A DNA stretch of 64,000 nucleotides. Origin: Cyanodermella asteris (lineage: Eukaryota > Ascomycota > Lecanoromycetes > Ostropales > Stictidaceae). The notes beneath the pieces are model-generated. The model was not told the origin of the DNA. It made no database searches and saw only the letters and a list, made by a program, of their open reading frames with translations. The stretch covers positions 1,214,068-1,278,067 of the forward strand of contig UYJD01000010.1 of assembly GCA_900618795.1 (NCBI GenBank). The letters are read 5' to 3'. Positions 50,401 to 62,755 of the stretch are shown here, piece by piece. Position numbers and translations under genes: made by a program. Position 1 is the stretch's first letter. Each line of letters starts with the position of its first letter.

Positions 50401-51586
50401 CAACTGGGAAATCGTAACTCCAAGTGATTGGAGTCAGAATCTTCCCATTGCCCTCCTTCAGCGCGTCCAGGAATTCCTTTTTGAAGCTTGGCTCCTGTTC
50501 TATCACTTTCAGAGCACCACCCAATCTAGCTATAGCGGGCAAAGACTTTTTCATGGTGCTAACAACCGTCTCACCCAGTGGTTCATCATTCAAAAGCAGT
50601 CCAGCTGCAAAGAGTGGCGCCTCGGAGCTCAGATCTTCGACCCTTTCCCTGGTCCTGGGATTCTTGAGCTTGTAGAATTTCCAGAACTGATCGACGTTTT
50701 CCAAATTTAGGGTCGTATCCGCCTTCACAACCAATGTTTCTGTCCCTTCCGCAATATGGTACTTCTCGGCTGCTTGCTTGAACTTGATAGCGGCGAGCAT
50801 ATCAGCGGATGACGCTTGGTACGACACAGCACGAACGTCTATATTATGAGCGGGAAAGACGATCTGCGTTTGCCACGCCTGTCTTTTTCCGTGTCGCACT
50901 GTCCTTGTTCGTGTAATGCTTGGGAATTGATCATATCTGGCACAGTAGTTATAGACGTCATCCATCGCTTTCTTCTCTCCTGTTGTTTCGCTGTCATCCA
51001 GTTTGGTGATTTTGATAGGAAGAAAGTCCTTCAACTGTCCTGTTTGGTGAAGCTGGTGAGCCAGGTCTAACCAAGCGACTGAGCGCGATTCTTTTGCTCT
51101 CGACGCTTGGCCGATTGCTGTCACCGGCTCCAAGGATGTATCCTTCCAAACTGCACGGAGGGTGGTCTGATTGGCCCAGCTGAATGTCTGTATAATCTCC
51201 TGCACTTTCGCCACGCGGGTAACCGCTTCGTGAAGCGCCTTGCGAGGGTCGTTGATAAGACCTTCGTAATCATGCTCTGATAATTCGTCTGCTGTCGGGA
51301 ATCCGTCTCGTCTCCGGATGATTTCCGACGTATGTTTCGAATTTGGTTGTGCCTGCACATCTGTCTTTTTGCGCCCTTCTCGTTTGATAGCATTCTTAGG
51401 TCTCTTCTTGCCTGCCTGTCCCTTAATGCCGGCATCTCCTGTTGCTGTTTTGGCTGTCTTGGTCGTCTTGACCGGTTTGGCTGTTTTGGCTGTTGAGTAG
51501 CTCCTTGCATCCAGCTTCACGACGTTAGGATCGGCCGGTACCAGCGTCGGGCGTTCCGACGCCGAGGACGTCGAAAGGGAAGCCAT
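47426..51586 (-). CDS. DEVH-box RNA helicase (DHX-type)
   Basis: A 1386-residue SF2 helicase. I start at ATG 51584-51586 (MASLSTSSASERP); the frame stays open for 39 more codons upstream with only a TTG, so a small upstream exon is possible. Motif I is GETGSGKTTQ (about 497), motif II is DEVH (about 601) inside IIDEVHER, motif III MSATLD, motif V STNIAETSVTIPDV, motif VI QRAGRAGR. HA2 (GRLLSTLPIHPDLGKM) and an OB-fold region follow. DEVH in place of DEAH is seen in DHX29/DHX57-like helicases. The N-terminal ~450 residues include a Lys/Thr repeat region (KTAKPVKTTKTAKT) and further conserved segments I cannot name; double-stranded-RNA-binding-like folds are possible. Likely role: RNA or RNP remodelling, exact substrate unknown. 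Confidence 0.88.
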   Translation of the reverse strand: MASLSTSSASERPTLVPADPNVVKLDARSYSTAKTAKPVKTTKTAKTATGDAGIKGQAGKKRPKNAIKREGRKKTDVQAQPNSKHTSEIIRRRDGFPTADELSEHDYEGLINDPRKALHEAVTRVAKVQEIIQTFSWANQTTLRAVWKDTSLEPVTAIGQASRAKESRSVAWLDLAHQLHQTGQLKDFLPIKITKLDDSETTGEKKAMDDVYNYCARYDQFPSITRTRTVRHGKRQAWQTQIVFPAHNIDVRAVSYQASSADMLAAIKFKQAAEKYHIAEGTETLVVKADTTLNLENVDQFWKFYKLKNPRTRERVEDLSSEAPLFAAGLLLNDEPLGETVVSTMKKSLPAIARLGGALKVIEQEPSFKKEFLDALKEGNGKILTPITWSYDFPVDDTALSLMRNTLSKARSGGLDDQYQPLGPEEIVDEDAIYQYTPFPESILARRNQYLKRARDEYETSAVLADIRKIRQSLPMNAYRQEVLDIIDQNQFTIIIGETGSGKTTQVPQILLDHFSDIGSGTECNVICTQPRRIAATSVAHRVAAERGEPLRSAIGYHVRGENSRNQQPGGVNFCTTGILLAQLQTNPDAIMDKVSHIIIDEVHERDKFIDFLMIILRQVIAARLDEGKAVPKVVLMSATLDPTLFSPYFQNPQPDGTTTEAPVLRVPGRAFPVSERYLEKAHAEMRAQHQERFTEYIRDGDDTAEYLKVERELSQSSGQSEENGSSELFDDQGSNRVIDWKRKQSLTTDGKWEPDQNDKLVPIRLVAATIAHLASTTEEGAILVFLPGWEEIQSVEKLLTNRPLGVDFSQSDKYSIFTLHSSISGDQRSVFDKPAPGQRKIILSTNIAETSVTIPDVQYVVDTGKCRELMYNHTRRLSALTCTWVSKSNAKQRAGRAGRVQNGHYYALFSKARHDSLRAVGLPELLRTDLQETVLDVVSQKWPSPPREFLADAIEPPDSEAVETAIRNLVEIDALTPDEALTPLGRLLSTLPIHPDLGKMVVLGIVFRCLDPMIILGAASGSRSLFAMSPTPELRRQYKASMNEFAAGTNSDHIAMLNAFREVRSLRRNQGFALARNFASRHGIHWGAFQQIENVAAQIEASLVQARLIPVMNNDDRANHQYGAPSLNVHSKKPHVIKALATAGLYPKLATKAGGFQFYWRTQSEMDVRPSPKSVNSEMGDRGRERQSGPPKPVLSIFDNLSRAADGKDLIMNNTTLVSPMAVALFCGSLNFKGNSWQTSRQLSVDKWLPLYVQSDDRLVVRTLIEMRKAIERMLVRAYGDLSKRTLLSEDPVRALFAENVVSILGLDVCRNGPVSMPGYEDEGEESVDDVFARVKKSFDFDHTPLEHETKKTDETISLGMLEWAAKWEAKARLKKEMAGRNRSS

Positions 51587-53002
51587 GCTGGCTGCTGGAT
51601 TTGAATGTGAGGGCGCAGATAGACTCGACCGGGACACCCCATGCTGGGATCGCGTGCTCTGGGACGCTGTTCTCAAACGAGATGACGAAGGCGCGCCCAG
51701 CAAGGCGTTCCGTCTCTGTGCCCATCGTAAGAGCTGTTTCCATTGTAAGTACAGATACGGGTATGCTTCTTGCCAATTCTTCCGAGGGCCAGGGTTGACC
51801 TACCACCTGCCCCTTCATCGCGGGCCGACGCGAATGAAGTCGTCACAATACCGACTGTCGATACTTTGGGGCCGTGAAATGAGAGTAAGGAACGTATAAC
51901 CGGTCAGAGTGGCGAGGAACGCTCTCGGGATCGGATGAGAAAGATGGGAATCAACTTTATTTCCTGCCAAGAACCAGTGTCGCGGAACGCAAGTCCGGCG
52001 CGTTTCGGCCGTGCTCAGCGACCCCTTCGACCACCTCTCGGAGGATCCAAGTTCCGCAAAGACTCGATCATCGCTCCGGTTGTCCTGCGACAAAAATTTT
52101 GCCTCGGACGATGCTTGCACATTGATCTCGACATGCGTCCGTGTATGTCGGCTAGAAGTCGAATCTGAGCTCTTCACCAACTACAGATTTAAGGGCGCAC
52201 TCTCTCGTGGACGATTTGCGGATGCACTTCTTTTTCATATTACATACCAGAGCATGTTCCGGCTCACGCTCGAATCTTGTCTTGACGTTGTTGTAATCAG
52301 AGAATGGTTATGTACATGACTTCGACTAGTCAACGATGCATCTAGCAACGTACTTCACGGCTCGCAGCCGCCAGCAGGCAATGAAGAAACCCGGAGCTGT
52401 TTTCCACTCCAAACTGATTTGCCCAAGGGCTGGTTGAACAGAATGCGGAAGACAACTTGTATAGAAGAAGGCCCCATCAACTCAAATGGCCCCGGTGTCT
52501 GGGCCCGCCGTATAAACAAGCTGGCGGGTTTTTCTTATTCTTCAGAATTTCCTGCAAGACCCTCCAAGCATTGATCCAATATTACATTTTTAGCATGCAT
52601 AGTTTGCAATGCGCACTATCACTTTTCTTCGTTATTGGGGTTTTCTTGTGCTGGGTATCTCGATTCTTAACAAACTGTCCGAAAAGGGGGATAATTCGAT
52701 CCAGCAAACCAAATTTTAAATGCTGTACCCAAACGTAGAATCTACTTGTATTTCAAGAACGATGACTGAAGGGTGAGAACGCCGTTTTTTGTCATTGCGG
52801 CCCGTGTCGATCGCGAGGGGGGCGGCGGCAACGAAGACGTGCTGTCAGATGGACCATGAAGTCTCCTATGCTGTAGTAGGCCACTAGACGGTCTGCGGAG
52901 GGCAAACTGATGTTGTTGGCCTTGTCTCATTGCTGTCAACGCTGCAGAGGCGAGTGAAAGTCTCGACTTTCGTCCGCGAATCGCTCCTCGTCGGACCACA
53001 CT
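51587..53002. other. Intergenic, helicase promoter side
   Basis: Contains the helicase promoter and 3' flank of the RhoGAP gene. A different frame on the minus strand (51525-51818) opens through the helicase N-terminus, and donor-like GTAAGT occurs near 51745 on the plus strand, so an upstream 5' exon cannot be excluded. Otherwise nothing is recognised; 52450-52740 is AT-richer. Confidence 0.4.
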
Positions 53003-55847
53003 CTATGCAGCCTGGTTTCCGGCAGAGGTAGGTGGTATGACAGCTCCTGATGCCAATGCTCTCAATCCTGCGTTGACCTCACTGGCTTTGGGTGTAGTCG
53101 GCTCAGGGTCCGTGATGTCTCCTTTGCCTGTATCCGCCGCGGCTTTGTAGGCTGGATCGATCGAAATGTTGGTTGTCTTTGGCGTCACGTCCTCGCCGGC
53201 ATTGAGCAATGAGTTCCTTTGCGCCGCCTCGCGGGCGGTGTGCAACTTCTCGCGATCCGAGTCGTTCATGTAGTCCTCGATCTTGCCTGGCACGACCGGA
53301 ACGGCAGCAGAGGACAAGGTGGGGGCCTGTGATTTGACACTTGCGGAGGGCGCAGCCCCAGGCGGAGCATTGCCAGAATTAGGCGCAGCTGCAGCGGCTC
53401 GATCTGGGCTCATGTATTCTCCTAACGTCTCGGACAGAGGCGCATTGCTGAGATCCGCGGACACCTGGCGCGAGGGCGACTCGCCGTTAGCAACAGCGTC
53501 GAGGGTTTGGCTGCTTGGGCCCCGCTCTGCATAATTGCGATGGGGGCTCTTGGCACGCTCTTTCTCTGCTTCTTTCTCTTCGCGCTCTTTTATCTTGCGC
53601 TTGAGCCAGCTTATCGGGCCTTTGCTGCTTTCGGTGGTAGGCGATCTTTCTTCTGATGTGTAAGCATGATCTCGAGATGCGCGGCGCTGTGCGTCTGAAT
53701 TCGGCTCAATCGCGCTGGAGCCATCGGCAATGTTGACGCTGGAGCCTCGCTTCCTCCAGCTGCTAGACGATGTCTTGCTAAGGTCTGCATCCGAGTGACC
53801 GCCGAGATGTGAGGTCGATCCGTGACTTGCAGAAAGCGCTCTCTCGTCATGATTTCGTTTTGCGGATACGGAGAACCTCCATCGACGCTTTTTGTCTTTT
53901 TCAGGTGCTCCCGACCCGCCATCACCATCTAGCTCATTTCCAGTCGAGGTATCATACCTTTCTGCCTGTGAATCGCCCGACTCGGGGAGAGGCGACTGGT
54001 GCGGCTTCAAGGTGGCGCTCGCTTCGTTGAGTGGCTCCTCCGCAATAGGTTTCGGGGTGGTGTCGCCCCGTGGCGTGGCAACTGTTTCTGTGAGCACAAC
54101 CCCGCTACCGCTCGCTCCACTGATCTGTCGCGATGGTTCATCACCACTAGTACCACCTGCATTACCGACGCGAGACGCGTCTGGATCCGCTGCTGAGAGT
54201 GAAGCGGCCGAGCTATGACCGTCGGGCTGAGCGCCAATGGCTGGTGGCTGTCGCTTTTTCCTCAGTTTGTTGGGCTGTCTGGCCTGTCCGTCGTCACTGG
54301 GAGGGGAACGCAGAAGATTTGAGAGACCCGTACGCATTTTGTTTGCTGCAACACTGGACGCGCCTGACCCCTCGGTGCCCAGCAAACGCTCTTTGCTCTG
54401 GTCGCGAATGGCGGAATCTCCTATAGATGGGGCAATTGAACCGACTCGTGGTTCAGGTGATGGGATTTCGGATCCAATGACTGCCACGCTCGGAGCAGGT
54501 GCAGGGGACTGTGATGGTGGCGACATCGTCGCTTCTGGGGTGACGGCAGGCGGCGTTGCGTTTGGTGACTCACCAGGTCTGGTGAAACGACCTTGCGAAA
54601 CAGCCGGCGACTTGCGAGATGGGACTGTGTTGCTGCGATGAACACAGACACCCGGCGTTCCCGGTGTGCCAGGCGTGCCCGGCGCGGCTGGAATGACTGA
54701 GGCGCGCGATCCTCGGGATGACACTGACAGATTGCGACGAATATCAGCAATACGAGAGCTATTCGTACTCCGGCTCGTCGTGGAAACTGACCTGCCCAAG
54801 ACACCGGTCGCGCGTGTTGGGGTCGCGGGCGCAGCGAGAGGCGGCCCTGACTCGATGTCCCTCCTGGTCCTCTCATCTGCAGCGGTGCCTGGCATGCCAA
54901 GCAGAAAATTGTCTTGTTGGTCAATGAGAAAGATGACCACGTCCTGGCTTAGCCGATATTCTCCAGGAAGTTTGTCGTGATCCGGATGATGTAACATGCC
55001 GGGCTGAAAGATGACCGCCAAGTTGGCCGCGGTCATCTGGTTGGTGTTTGATTTGGCAGCAAATATGGCCAACATGTCGAGAATGTAGAGAAGAAGCTGG
55101 CGATTCAATGGCGGCAGCTTTGTGATTAGTGACCGGTAGGTCTCGATCGTCGCATCGTAATCAAAGTTGCCAATGTCCGACTCTCGTGCCTCCACATTTC
55201 CGACCGCTTGAAGCTGGTGCTGACGCAAAGGCTCGCGAAAAGGTTCGTACAAGTCGAGAGGCACAATGGGTTCCGGAAGTTGATTCAGATAGCGCCGCAA
55301 GACGTTTGCTGCATCGTGAACCGTATATCCATCCCAGTCGAGGCCCTTGCCGTACTTGTCGGGTGTGTTGAAGATCTCCTGTAACTGATTCATCCGCCGT
55401 GCTGACCCCGCTAAGCGGAAGATGCCCTGAACTTCTGTAGCTAGAAACGAGTCAGTGGCCTGAACGACGGCGAAATGTCAAGTGATCTCCACCAGCCATG
55501 CTTACCTTGATGCTTGAGAAAGACGCCACATTTGGCGACAACAATCGGGATATACCCATATGTGTACCTGGTTCCATCCTCCTGTGTGAGCGAGATGGCG
55601 ACGTTCGCATATCTAATACTTTGAGTGAGGGGAATGCCAAATATTGCGCCTGGAGCAGGCTGAGCGGGGCCCAAAGCTATAGAACGTCAGCCTAACTCAA
55701 GATTCGTCGTTCAGCGCTGGACTCACGAGTCGGGTCCTTTTTTCCCTTCTTCTTGAAGTTGTTCCACCATGATTTCAATGCCTGTGGTGTGTCGGAGGCA
55801 GGATGCTGCTGCGCAGCTGTGTATGGTGCTGATGAGCTGGCCGCCAT
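53003..55847 (-). CDS. RhoGAP-domain protein (Sac7-like)
   Basis: Three exons on the minus strand, 55727-55847, 55506-55676 and 53003-55440, join to 909 residues through 50- and 65-bp introns (GTGAGT/CTATAG, GTAAGC/TTCTAG). The N-terminus MAASSSAPYTAAQQ continues into LKSWWNNFKKKGKK. The RhoGAP domain spans about residues 48-240: FGIPLTQSIRYANVAISL, TYGYIPIVVAKCGVFLKHQ, then GIFRLAGSARR with the arginine finger Arg106, LDWDGYTVHDAANVLRRYL, LPEPIVP, and NLAVIFQPGM. This accelerates GTP hydrolysis by a Rho GTPase, Rho1 by analogy with Sac7/Bag7. The long C-terminus is Ser/Pro-rich, with a TPGTPGTPG repeat and basic helix ISWLKRKIKEREEKEAEKERAK near 690. No membrane segment. Confidence 0.88.
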
Positions 55848-57055
55848 CTTGCTGTGTATGTGATGTTTGATGGGAGCTGCGGGAGCTGCCGTCGAAGTTT
55901 CGGTAGTGTGTAACTAACCAAGCAGTAATGTTGTATTCCCGATCGAGACGAAGCAAATCTCTGCTGGCTGTAACGTCGACGACTATGGCGACGCGATCGT
56001 GAGCGTTTACAAGTAAGGTAGATAGGTATACACAGCCCAACAGCTCTTCAGCCCACTGCTCGCGACGAGCCTGTGCGCCAGAGAGCACCAGTGACCTTAT
56101 CAGTTGTATTCACTCGAACGTGATAGCTCCTCTTGTCGCCCTTGTTGGTACAAATGCGTAGACCTTGCTGCAGTGTCGCGATTCAACGTACGGTTGCCAG
56201 TAGCGAGCTCCGTTGTCTTTGATGCCAGCTGCGAGTGCTGTCGAGCTGGCGGTCGCGTCAACCACTTCGACAAGAGATGTTATTGCAGTCGCTGGGTTGG
56301 TTGCCTCGCGACGAAGTCAATGTACAGGGAAGAGTGGCTGAGGAGGGCTCGACGTAGGAGGACGGAGTCTGAACAAGGCTTCCTTGCTAAGGCGCAGTTC
56401 AGTGTGGTGCGACAAGGACGACAGGTTGGTCAGGCCGAGGCTGGCTGCTGGGACGTGCCTTTCTGCGACGAAGCGACAGCGATGAGCGATGCTAAGGGAA
56501 AGCTGGAGCAGGCGATTCTATTAGAGTAGTGAAGTTAACAGGTGAACAGCCGGTGGGAGCAGAGAGTGCGACAGGACTAGAACATGGCATTGGGCCCTGA
56601 GCAGAGCAAGTGACGAGTCTGAGCCTGCGAGGGTCTGGCTGAGCTGCTTCCAATGCCGATGCCTGCTGCTGCTGCAATGATTTAGGCGGCGCCGGACAGG
56701 TAAGCAGAAGCACACGGGACGACGCCGGCAGAGAGTTCTTCCGTCGCCGGCTGCACGGTCCAGCTGGAGCTCAGTTCAGGCCATCGCTCAAAGTCCGCGT
56801 CAAGAATTTGTTGCTCACGCCGAAAGGTACTCATTCTTCGGCATTTCCTACGCCGCTCACTCACTTCGTCGAAGCAGGTCATTGCCATCTCAGCCTCCGT
56901 TCGTCATTACTTCAGCTCCCGGCCTCACTCGCTCTATCAGCATAACCAAGTCCATAGCAATAGTCAAGAGAAGGAAGCTCGCCTGAGGACGAATACACCT
57001 GCACATCAGGACGATCAATCGCCAATACACCCACTCCTCCAACACTCCACCCACA
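55848..57055. promoter_or_regulatory. Divergent region, RhoGAP and TIM9
   Basis: 1.2 kb between start codons of the RhoGAP (-) and Tim9 (+). GTA-type short repeats lie at about 55995-56025. No convincing additional gene; frame 56104-56529 is not protein-like. Confidence 0.4.
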
Positions 57056-57492
57056 ATGAACGCTGGGTATGACACGCTCTTTTATACACAAGGTCAGAGC
57101 AGAGGCAGATACTAACTGCGAACAGACTGACAGCTTCCGAGCAGCGCGAGCTCGAGACGCGGCTACAAGCTAAACAGATGAAAGAGTTCATGACCGTACG
57201 TTTGAAAATGACCCCATTATTGTTTATCGAACATAACACTGGCGACCTTCCTGCGTCATATTATATCCTCGCTGGCTGACACGCAATACAGACATACTCA
57301 AACATGGTACAGCGATGCTTTGAAGACTGCTCGTCAGACTTTACGACCAAATCACTCACAGCCCGAGAGGAGGGCTGCTTGATGCGCTGTGTCGACAAAT
57401 CGATGAAGGCTACAGAGAGATTGGGCCAGCGTTTCCAGGAAAAGAATGCCGAGATGATGCAGACAGGGGCGCTACCGGGCGCGGGCCGATAA
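57056..57492 (+). CDS. TIM9: Mitochondrial import chaperone Tim9
   Basis: Three exons, 57056-57066 (11 nt), 57126-57195 and 57292-57492, give 93 residues. The twin CX3C motif, CFEDC then 15 residues then CLMRC, is the small-Tim signature and the spacing matches Tim9. [16 protein letters not shown] and the tail [14 protein letters not shown] also fit. In the intermembrane space Tim9 forms a hexamer with Tim10 that escorts hydrophobic precursors to Tim22 and the outer membrane. Introns are GT-AG with a CTAAC branch site at 57112-57116 in the first. The first exon codes only M-N-A and two bases of the fourth codon, so an ORF scan alone misses this gene. Confidence 0.9.
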
Positions 57493-57870
57493 ATTGTTGC
57501 CGTTTGACACCCGGCCTCTGTGCTGGTTGTGTGCTGTGAGAGGCTGACGAGATATCACGATCAGCAATATTGAAGCGACCCGGCTTGGAGAACATCTTCA
57601 GCAATTGTACGATAGGCGATGACGAACCATGGACAAGTTCCAGCATTTGACCGTGAAGGTCTGGAAATGTGCTACAAGGTCAATGACCATGAATGAAATA
57701 TTTCTGCTTGGATAGACAGCACTACGCTCACTGCAAGAAGGCCGTCTCACTGTGAAGGCGGGAAACAGTAGCGTGCTGAGCGAAAACTTTCAAGCTCGGC
57801 TTACGATAATCATCGCCCATTGAACCGACTCCCAAACGAATGTGACTTTGCTTTGTGCATCGAGCTTCGG
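57493..57870. other. Intergenic
   Basis: 3' flank of TIM9 and of the MFS pseudogene. I see nothing in it. Confidence 0.4.
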
Positions 57871-58245
57871 CTAAAGGAAGCAGAAAGCAAGTCTAAGCGC
57901 ATACCCCAGCCTGGATTCCGGAGCCGAAGACGAAGGAAACGCAAAAACACCAATGATCCCGGACGTGTTCCCAAAGCCATCTTGCCACGGAACGCTGATA
58001 GCCCACTCGCGGCGGCCTTTCACGTTCGTGGGAAACCCAGCGGACCGTCATCGGCACCACGCTCATGGAGCCGACCAGATACAAGACGATGCCGGCGAAT
58101 TCTGTCGATCGATTGGCCTGTATGGCTTACCAGTCTGGGAACGACATGATGTAGATTACTATCAGAGTCGAGATGACGTGCCAGTCGATCCGAAAGATCA
58201 GGCTTGCAAACAAGTCTCTGTCCACGTCTTCATTCACATGCTCAA
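57871..58245 (-). pseudogene. Truncated MFS permease pseudogene (Dal5-like)
   Basis: Minus-strand sequence reads DRDLFASLIFRIDWHVISTL then IVIYIMSFPDW, the N-terminal entry into TM1 of fungal anion:cation symporters (allantoate/pantothenate permease group; compare RKIDWRxLPLLCxxYLLxFLDR). A stop follows DW. It resumes at FAGIVLYLVGSMSVVP, then MTVRWVSHERERPPRVG, then, one frame over, GFGNTSGIIGVFAFPSSSAPE and RLGYALRLAFCFL, which match the TM10-11 region (xGNIxGIIGSxxFxxxDAPxYxxGYxxxL). Several hundred residues between the two blocks are missing, so this is a broken remnant about 375 nt long with a deletion, an in-frame stop and a frameshift. It points away from the lactate dehydrogenase pseudogene. 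Confidence 0.65.
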
Positions 58246-58965
58246 GGCTGCTCTATCTGTCACTCAATGCCCGTTCTAAATCGAATATCCAGGCTTGGGT
58301 CCTGCAATGTCATGGTGCCTTTCCGATTGTTTTGTAATAGCTCCGAGGACTTTGAATGCGGTATTCAGCGCGAAGCGAAAGTGACAAAAGAAGTCGTACG
58401 GCTTGAGATGGTACACAAATAGGTTGATAGCTTGTCTGCTTCTATGCACGACAACGTGATCAACTCCACAGCGTTGCTGATCCACCCCACTGGAGGTCGA
58501 TCCTTGAGCCCAGATAACTCAATGCTAAACTCATCAGGTGCGTGTGCAAGACTAGGGAGGCCGAAAAGCTAGTTGTCGGTAGGAACCTATAGTTCAAAGA
58601 TCGGCAATTACCGATCCGGCCCGAAGGTCACCAAACGGGCCGCCCCGTGCTCAGCATCTTGCGCGGCCTTCTGATTCGTACCGATCCGGTGCTTATCAAA
58701 TCGACTATTTCGTTGACGACTCTCCCTGCAACGTGGTTCAACTTACTTGCGTCATGGGGTCAACATTACTTACATCAGCCTGCATCCTGCCGATTGCACA
58801 ACGACCCGCATTCGACCATGTTGTTACACAGGAGAACATTCAGGTCGCCGAACAGCAGATCAGACCAGTTCTGAGCAAGACAGCCGTCATCACCGGCTTC
58901 AATCAATGTCATCGCCGCTCTGCCAATGCCCGGGTCCCAGCGAAGCCAGGGCAAACGCCAGCGAT
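58246..58965. other. Between two pseudogenes
   Basis: Probable former divergent promoter and leader region. Frame 58733-58987 (84 codons) is open but unrecognised; the beginning of the lactate dehydrogenase homology overlaps its end in another frame. Confidence 0.35.
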
Positions 58966-60348
58966 GGTTCCTGACCTGAATCAATAGAGCAAGTGTCCAA
59001 GATACTGCTTGTCTGCTCAGCTAAGCGGATCCCAGTCACTTAGTCCTCCGGCGGGACGTGTCTGACAGATATCATCTCAACACGAGGGTGAATCCGTGTC
59101 GATTTTGTCGAATGAATCGGATTCTCGCGGTCGGTGCTACAGATATGGACGCCACTGTGCAGCATGGAGCGGGATGGCGGCAGTTGAATGATCGCCTGTA
59201 TGGAGAGGGGTTCTTCTTTCCACCAGATCCTAGCCCCGATGCTTGCGTGGGTGGTATGGCAGGTGTCTTTTCGTTGAAAGCTGTCAGAACGACTGCAGGG
59301 TATATACAGATAGCGAGTATCTTGAAATTTCGAACTGACAATTTGAAGATCGCCATGAGCTGCGCCGGCACGAATGCATGGCGATACGGAACCATGAGGG
59401 AGTGGGTCATTGCAGTCACAATTGTCCTTGCTAATGGGACCGTCGTGCAGACTCGGACACGTCCCCGCAAATCCTCAGCTGGATGCGTTCTCACGCACCT
59501 TATGATCGGATCTGAAAGAACCTTGAGTCTCGTGACAGAGGCGATACTCAAGATCACGGCCGTAACCAGGAACGTGAATGTTGCAGTCATCACTTTTCTC
59601 AATTGCCATGCAGCCGTGCGTGCCGGTGTGAAGCTGGCGAATGGGACCCATGCAACTTAGACCCTCGAACTGCTCTTCGAGCGAAGCATCAGAGCCAACA
59701 ATATATCAGGGCTTTCTCCTAAGCGCCAGTGGTCCGAATGACCAACGTCATTCCTGAAATTCTCCGCTTCACAAAAAAAACCGTTGATGAACTCATTGAT
59801 ATTGGTTGAAAAGCTGCTCAGGAAATGGCTCGAGTGATTATGAGGCCACAGGAGAGCCTGAACAGGTACAAAATCTCTGGTCAGCAAGGAAAGTCGACGG
59901 CAGGGCCACCATAATGCTTGAAAAGAATGACTCGGACATTTTCATTTCGAGCGATGCAGCCGTGCTGATTTCTCGCGCGGCGGACTTGATTGAGGTCTCG
60001 TACAAACAGCTTGATCAGGCTGACATAGTCGGCTCCGTAACAGCTCATGTAGGGGATGGCAACCTCCATGAGAAGATCATTTGTGAGAAGAAACGCGAGG
60101 AGAATGGTCGAAGATAATTGAAATCATTGAGTTTGGAGCAGTCAAGACGGATGAGACCGTCGCCGGGGAGCATGAATGGGTCTGAAGCTTCGTGACGCCC
60201 TTGTCAAAGAGCTCGGCTAATTTGTGGTCGATAGTATGAGCAAGCCAAGTCGAAACTCCCCGGCTTGTGTACGAGGTGAATTTGCGAACGCTATTACTTT
60301 TCTGAATATCAAACTTGCACTCGATCTGCACCCTCAACTGCGACAAAG
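58966..60348 (+). pseudogene. D-lactate dehydrogenase (FAD) pseudogene
   Basis: A nearly collinear but broken copy of a cytochrome-type D-lactate dehydrogenase. Homology begins at PESIEQVSKILLVCSAKRIP, then SGGT, continues at MNRILAVGATDMDATVQHGA, GWRQLNDRLYGEGFFFPPDP, AGTNAWRYGTMREWV, RKSSAGCVLTHLMIGSERTL and SLVTEAILKITA (FAD-binding half), then FLKFSAS (about 59745), LWSARK, DAAVLISRAADLIEVSYKQL, GHVGDGN-like AHVGDGNLHE, GEHEW (about 60165) and IKLALDLHPQL (60308-60340). Compared with intact relatives it lacks the N-terminal targeting region and is interrupted by several stops and frame changes (for example after VT near 59036, near 59095, after HAT near 59659, after GRR near 60115 and after EHEWV). 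The iron-sulfur C-terminal extension is not expected in this class. Confidence 0.8.
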
Positions 60349-61293
60349 TCATCCGATCGGATTCTACCTGACCGTCCGAATGTGATGGCCTTGGCTGGTC
60401 ATTTAGATGACCTGGACGTGGCGGAGAAAGAGATCGCTGTTAATATGCAGCATTTGACATTGATTGAGGAACCAGAAGTGATGATACCGGTCGTGCCTAT
60501 CCTGAGCTGTTATCATGTCGAAACCACCCTACCCGCGCAAAGCTGTACATAGATGCATAATGTGAGAAGATGCCCGAAAAAGCTCAACGCCGGCCCTGGA
60601 GGCCAATCGCTGTACAGCGGGCAGGATAACCATTGAAGAGTCATTATCGATCGCTTTGTCTCTCCTGAAGGTGTGCAAAATTCCCATCTGCGCTTGGACT
60701 AGCTATTTTGGGAAGTATTGCAACGACTCTCGTTCCATTACCGGATGCAGTCAACTGCAGCAGAGAGCTCACCCGACAGGGATGTGCTTGTAAGCCACTC
60801 AGGTTGAAGCATGGGAAGACGCTTCGGCCCCACCCTGGACCTGACACTCCGTTTGTCGGAACAGGGGAGTCGACGCGTTCCAGATAGCAGTGCAGAGTAC
60901 TGTAGCGGTTTACCCCGCCGCCGCATTGACGCTCGTCGCTTGTATGTGCGAGAGAAGCTCCGGCGCTTCTTCCGCCAGCCCGTGTGGGCAGTATTTATAC
61001 TCGCTAGCATTTATGTCATGCATCTCGAGAAGAAAGAGGGGTGGTCTACGGCAGAGAATCGACAAACAGCCAAGACGAAAATTCTTCGAACTCACATACC
61101 TCACATTTGAGTGAAAGCTGACCAACGAAGGCTCGCAGTTCTTGCACCGTAGCTTCGCAAGAATTGTCTCTTTTCGAAAAGATCTTCCGGGTGTCATATA
61201 TCCGTGCCGTCTGGTTGAGTTGCTTCGCACCTTTGGCCGATAGTCTGCTCAATATTTGCTCACCCGCTCACACTACGCACTCACATACACAGC
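60349..61293. other. Intergenic upstream of SFA1
   Basis: Holds the promoter of the formaldehyde dehydrogenase gene. Short frames (for example 60811-61114, 61046-61252) do not resemble known proteins. No repeat noted. Confidence 0.4.
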
Positions 61294-62755
<1,462 letters not shown>

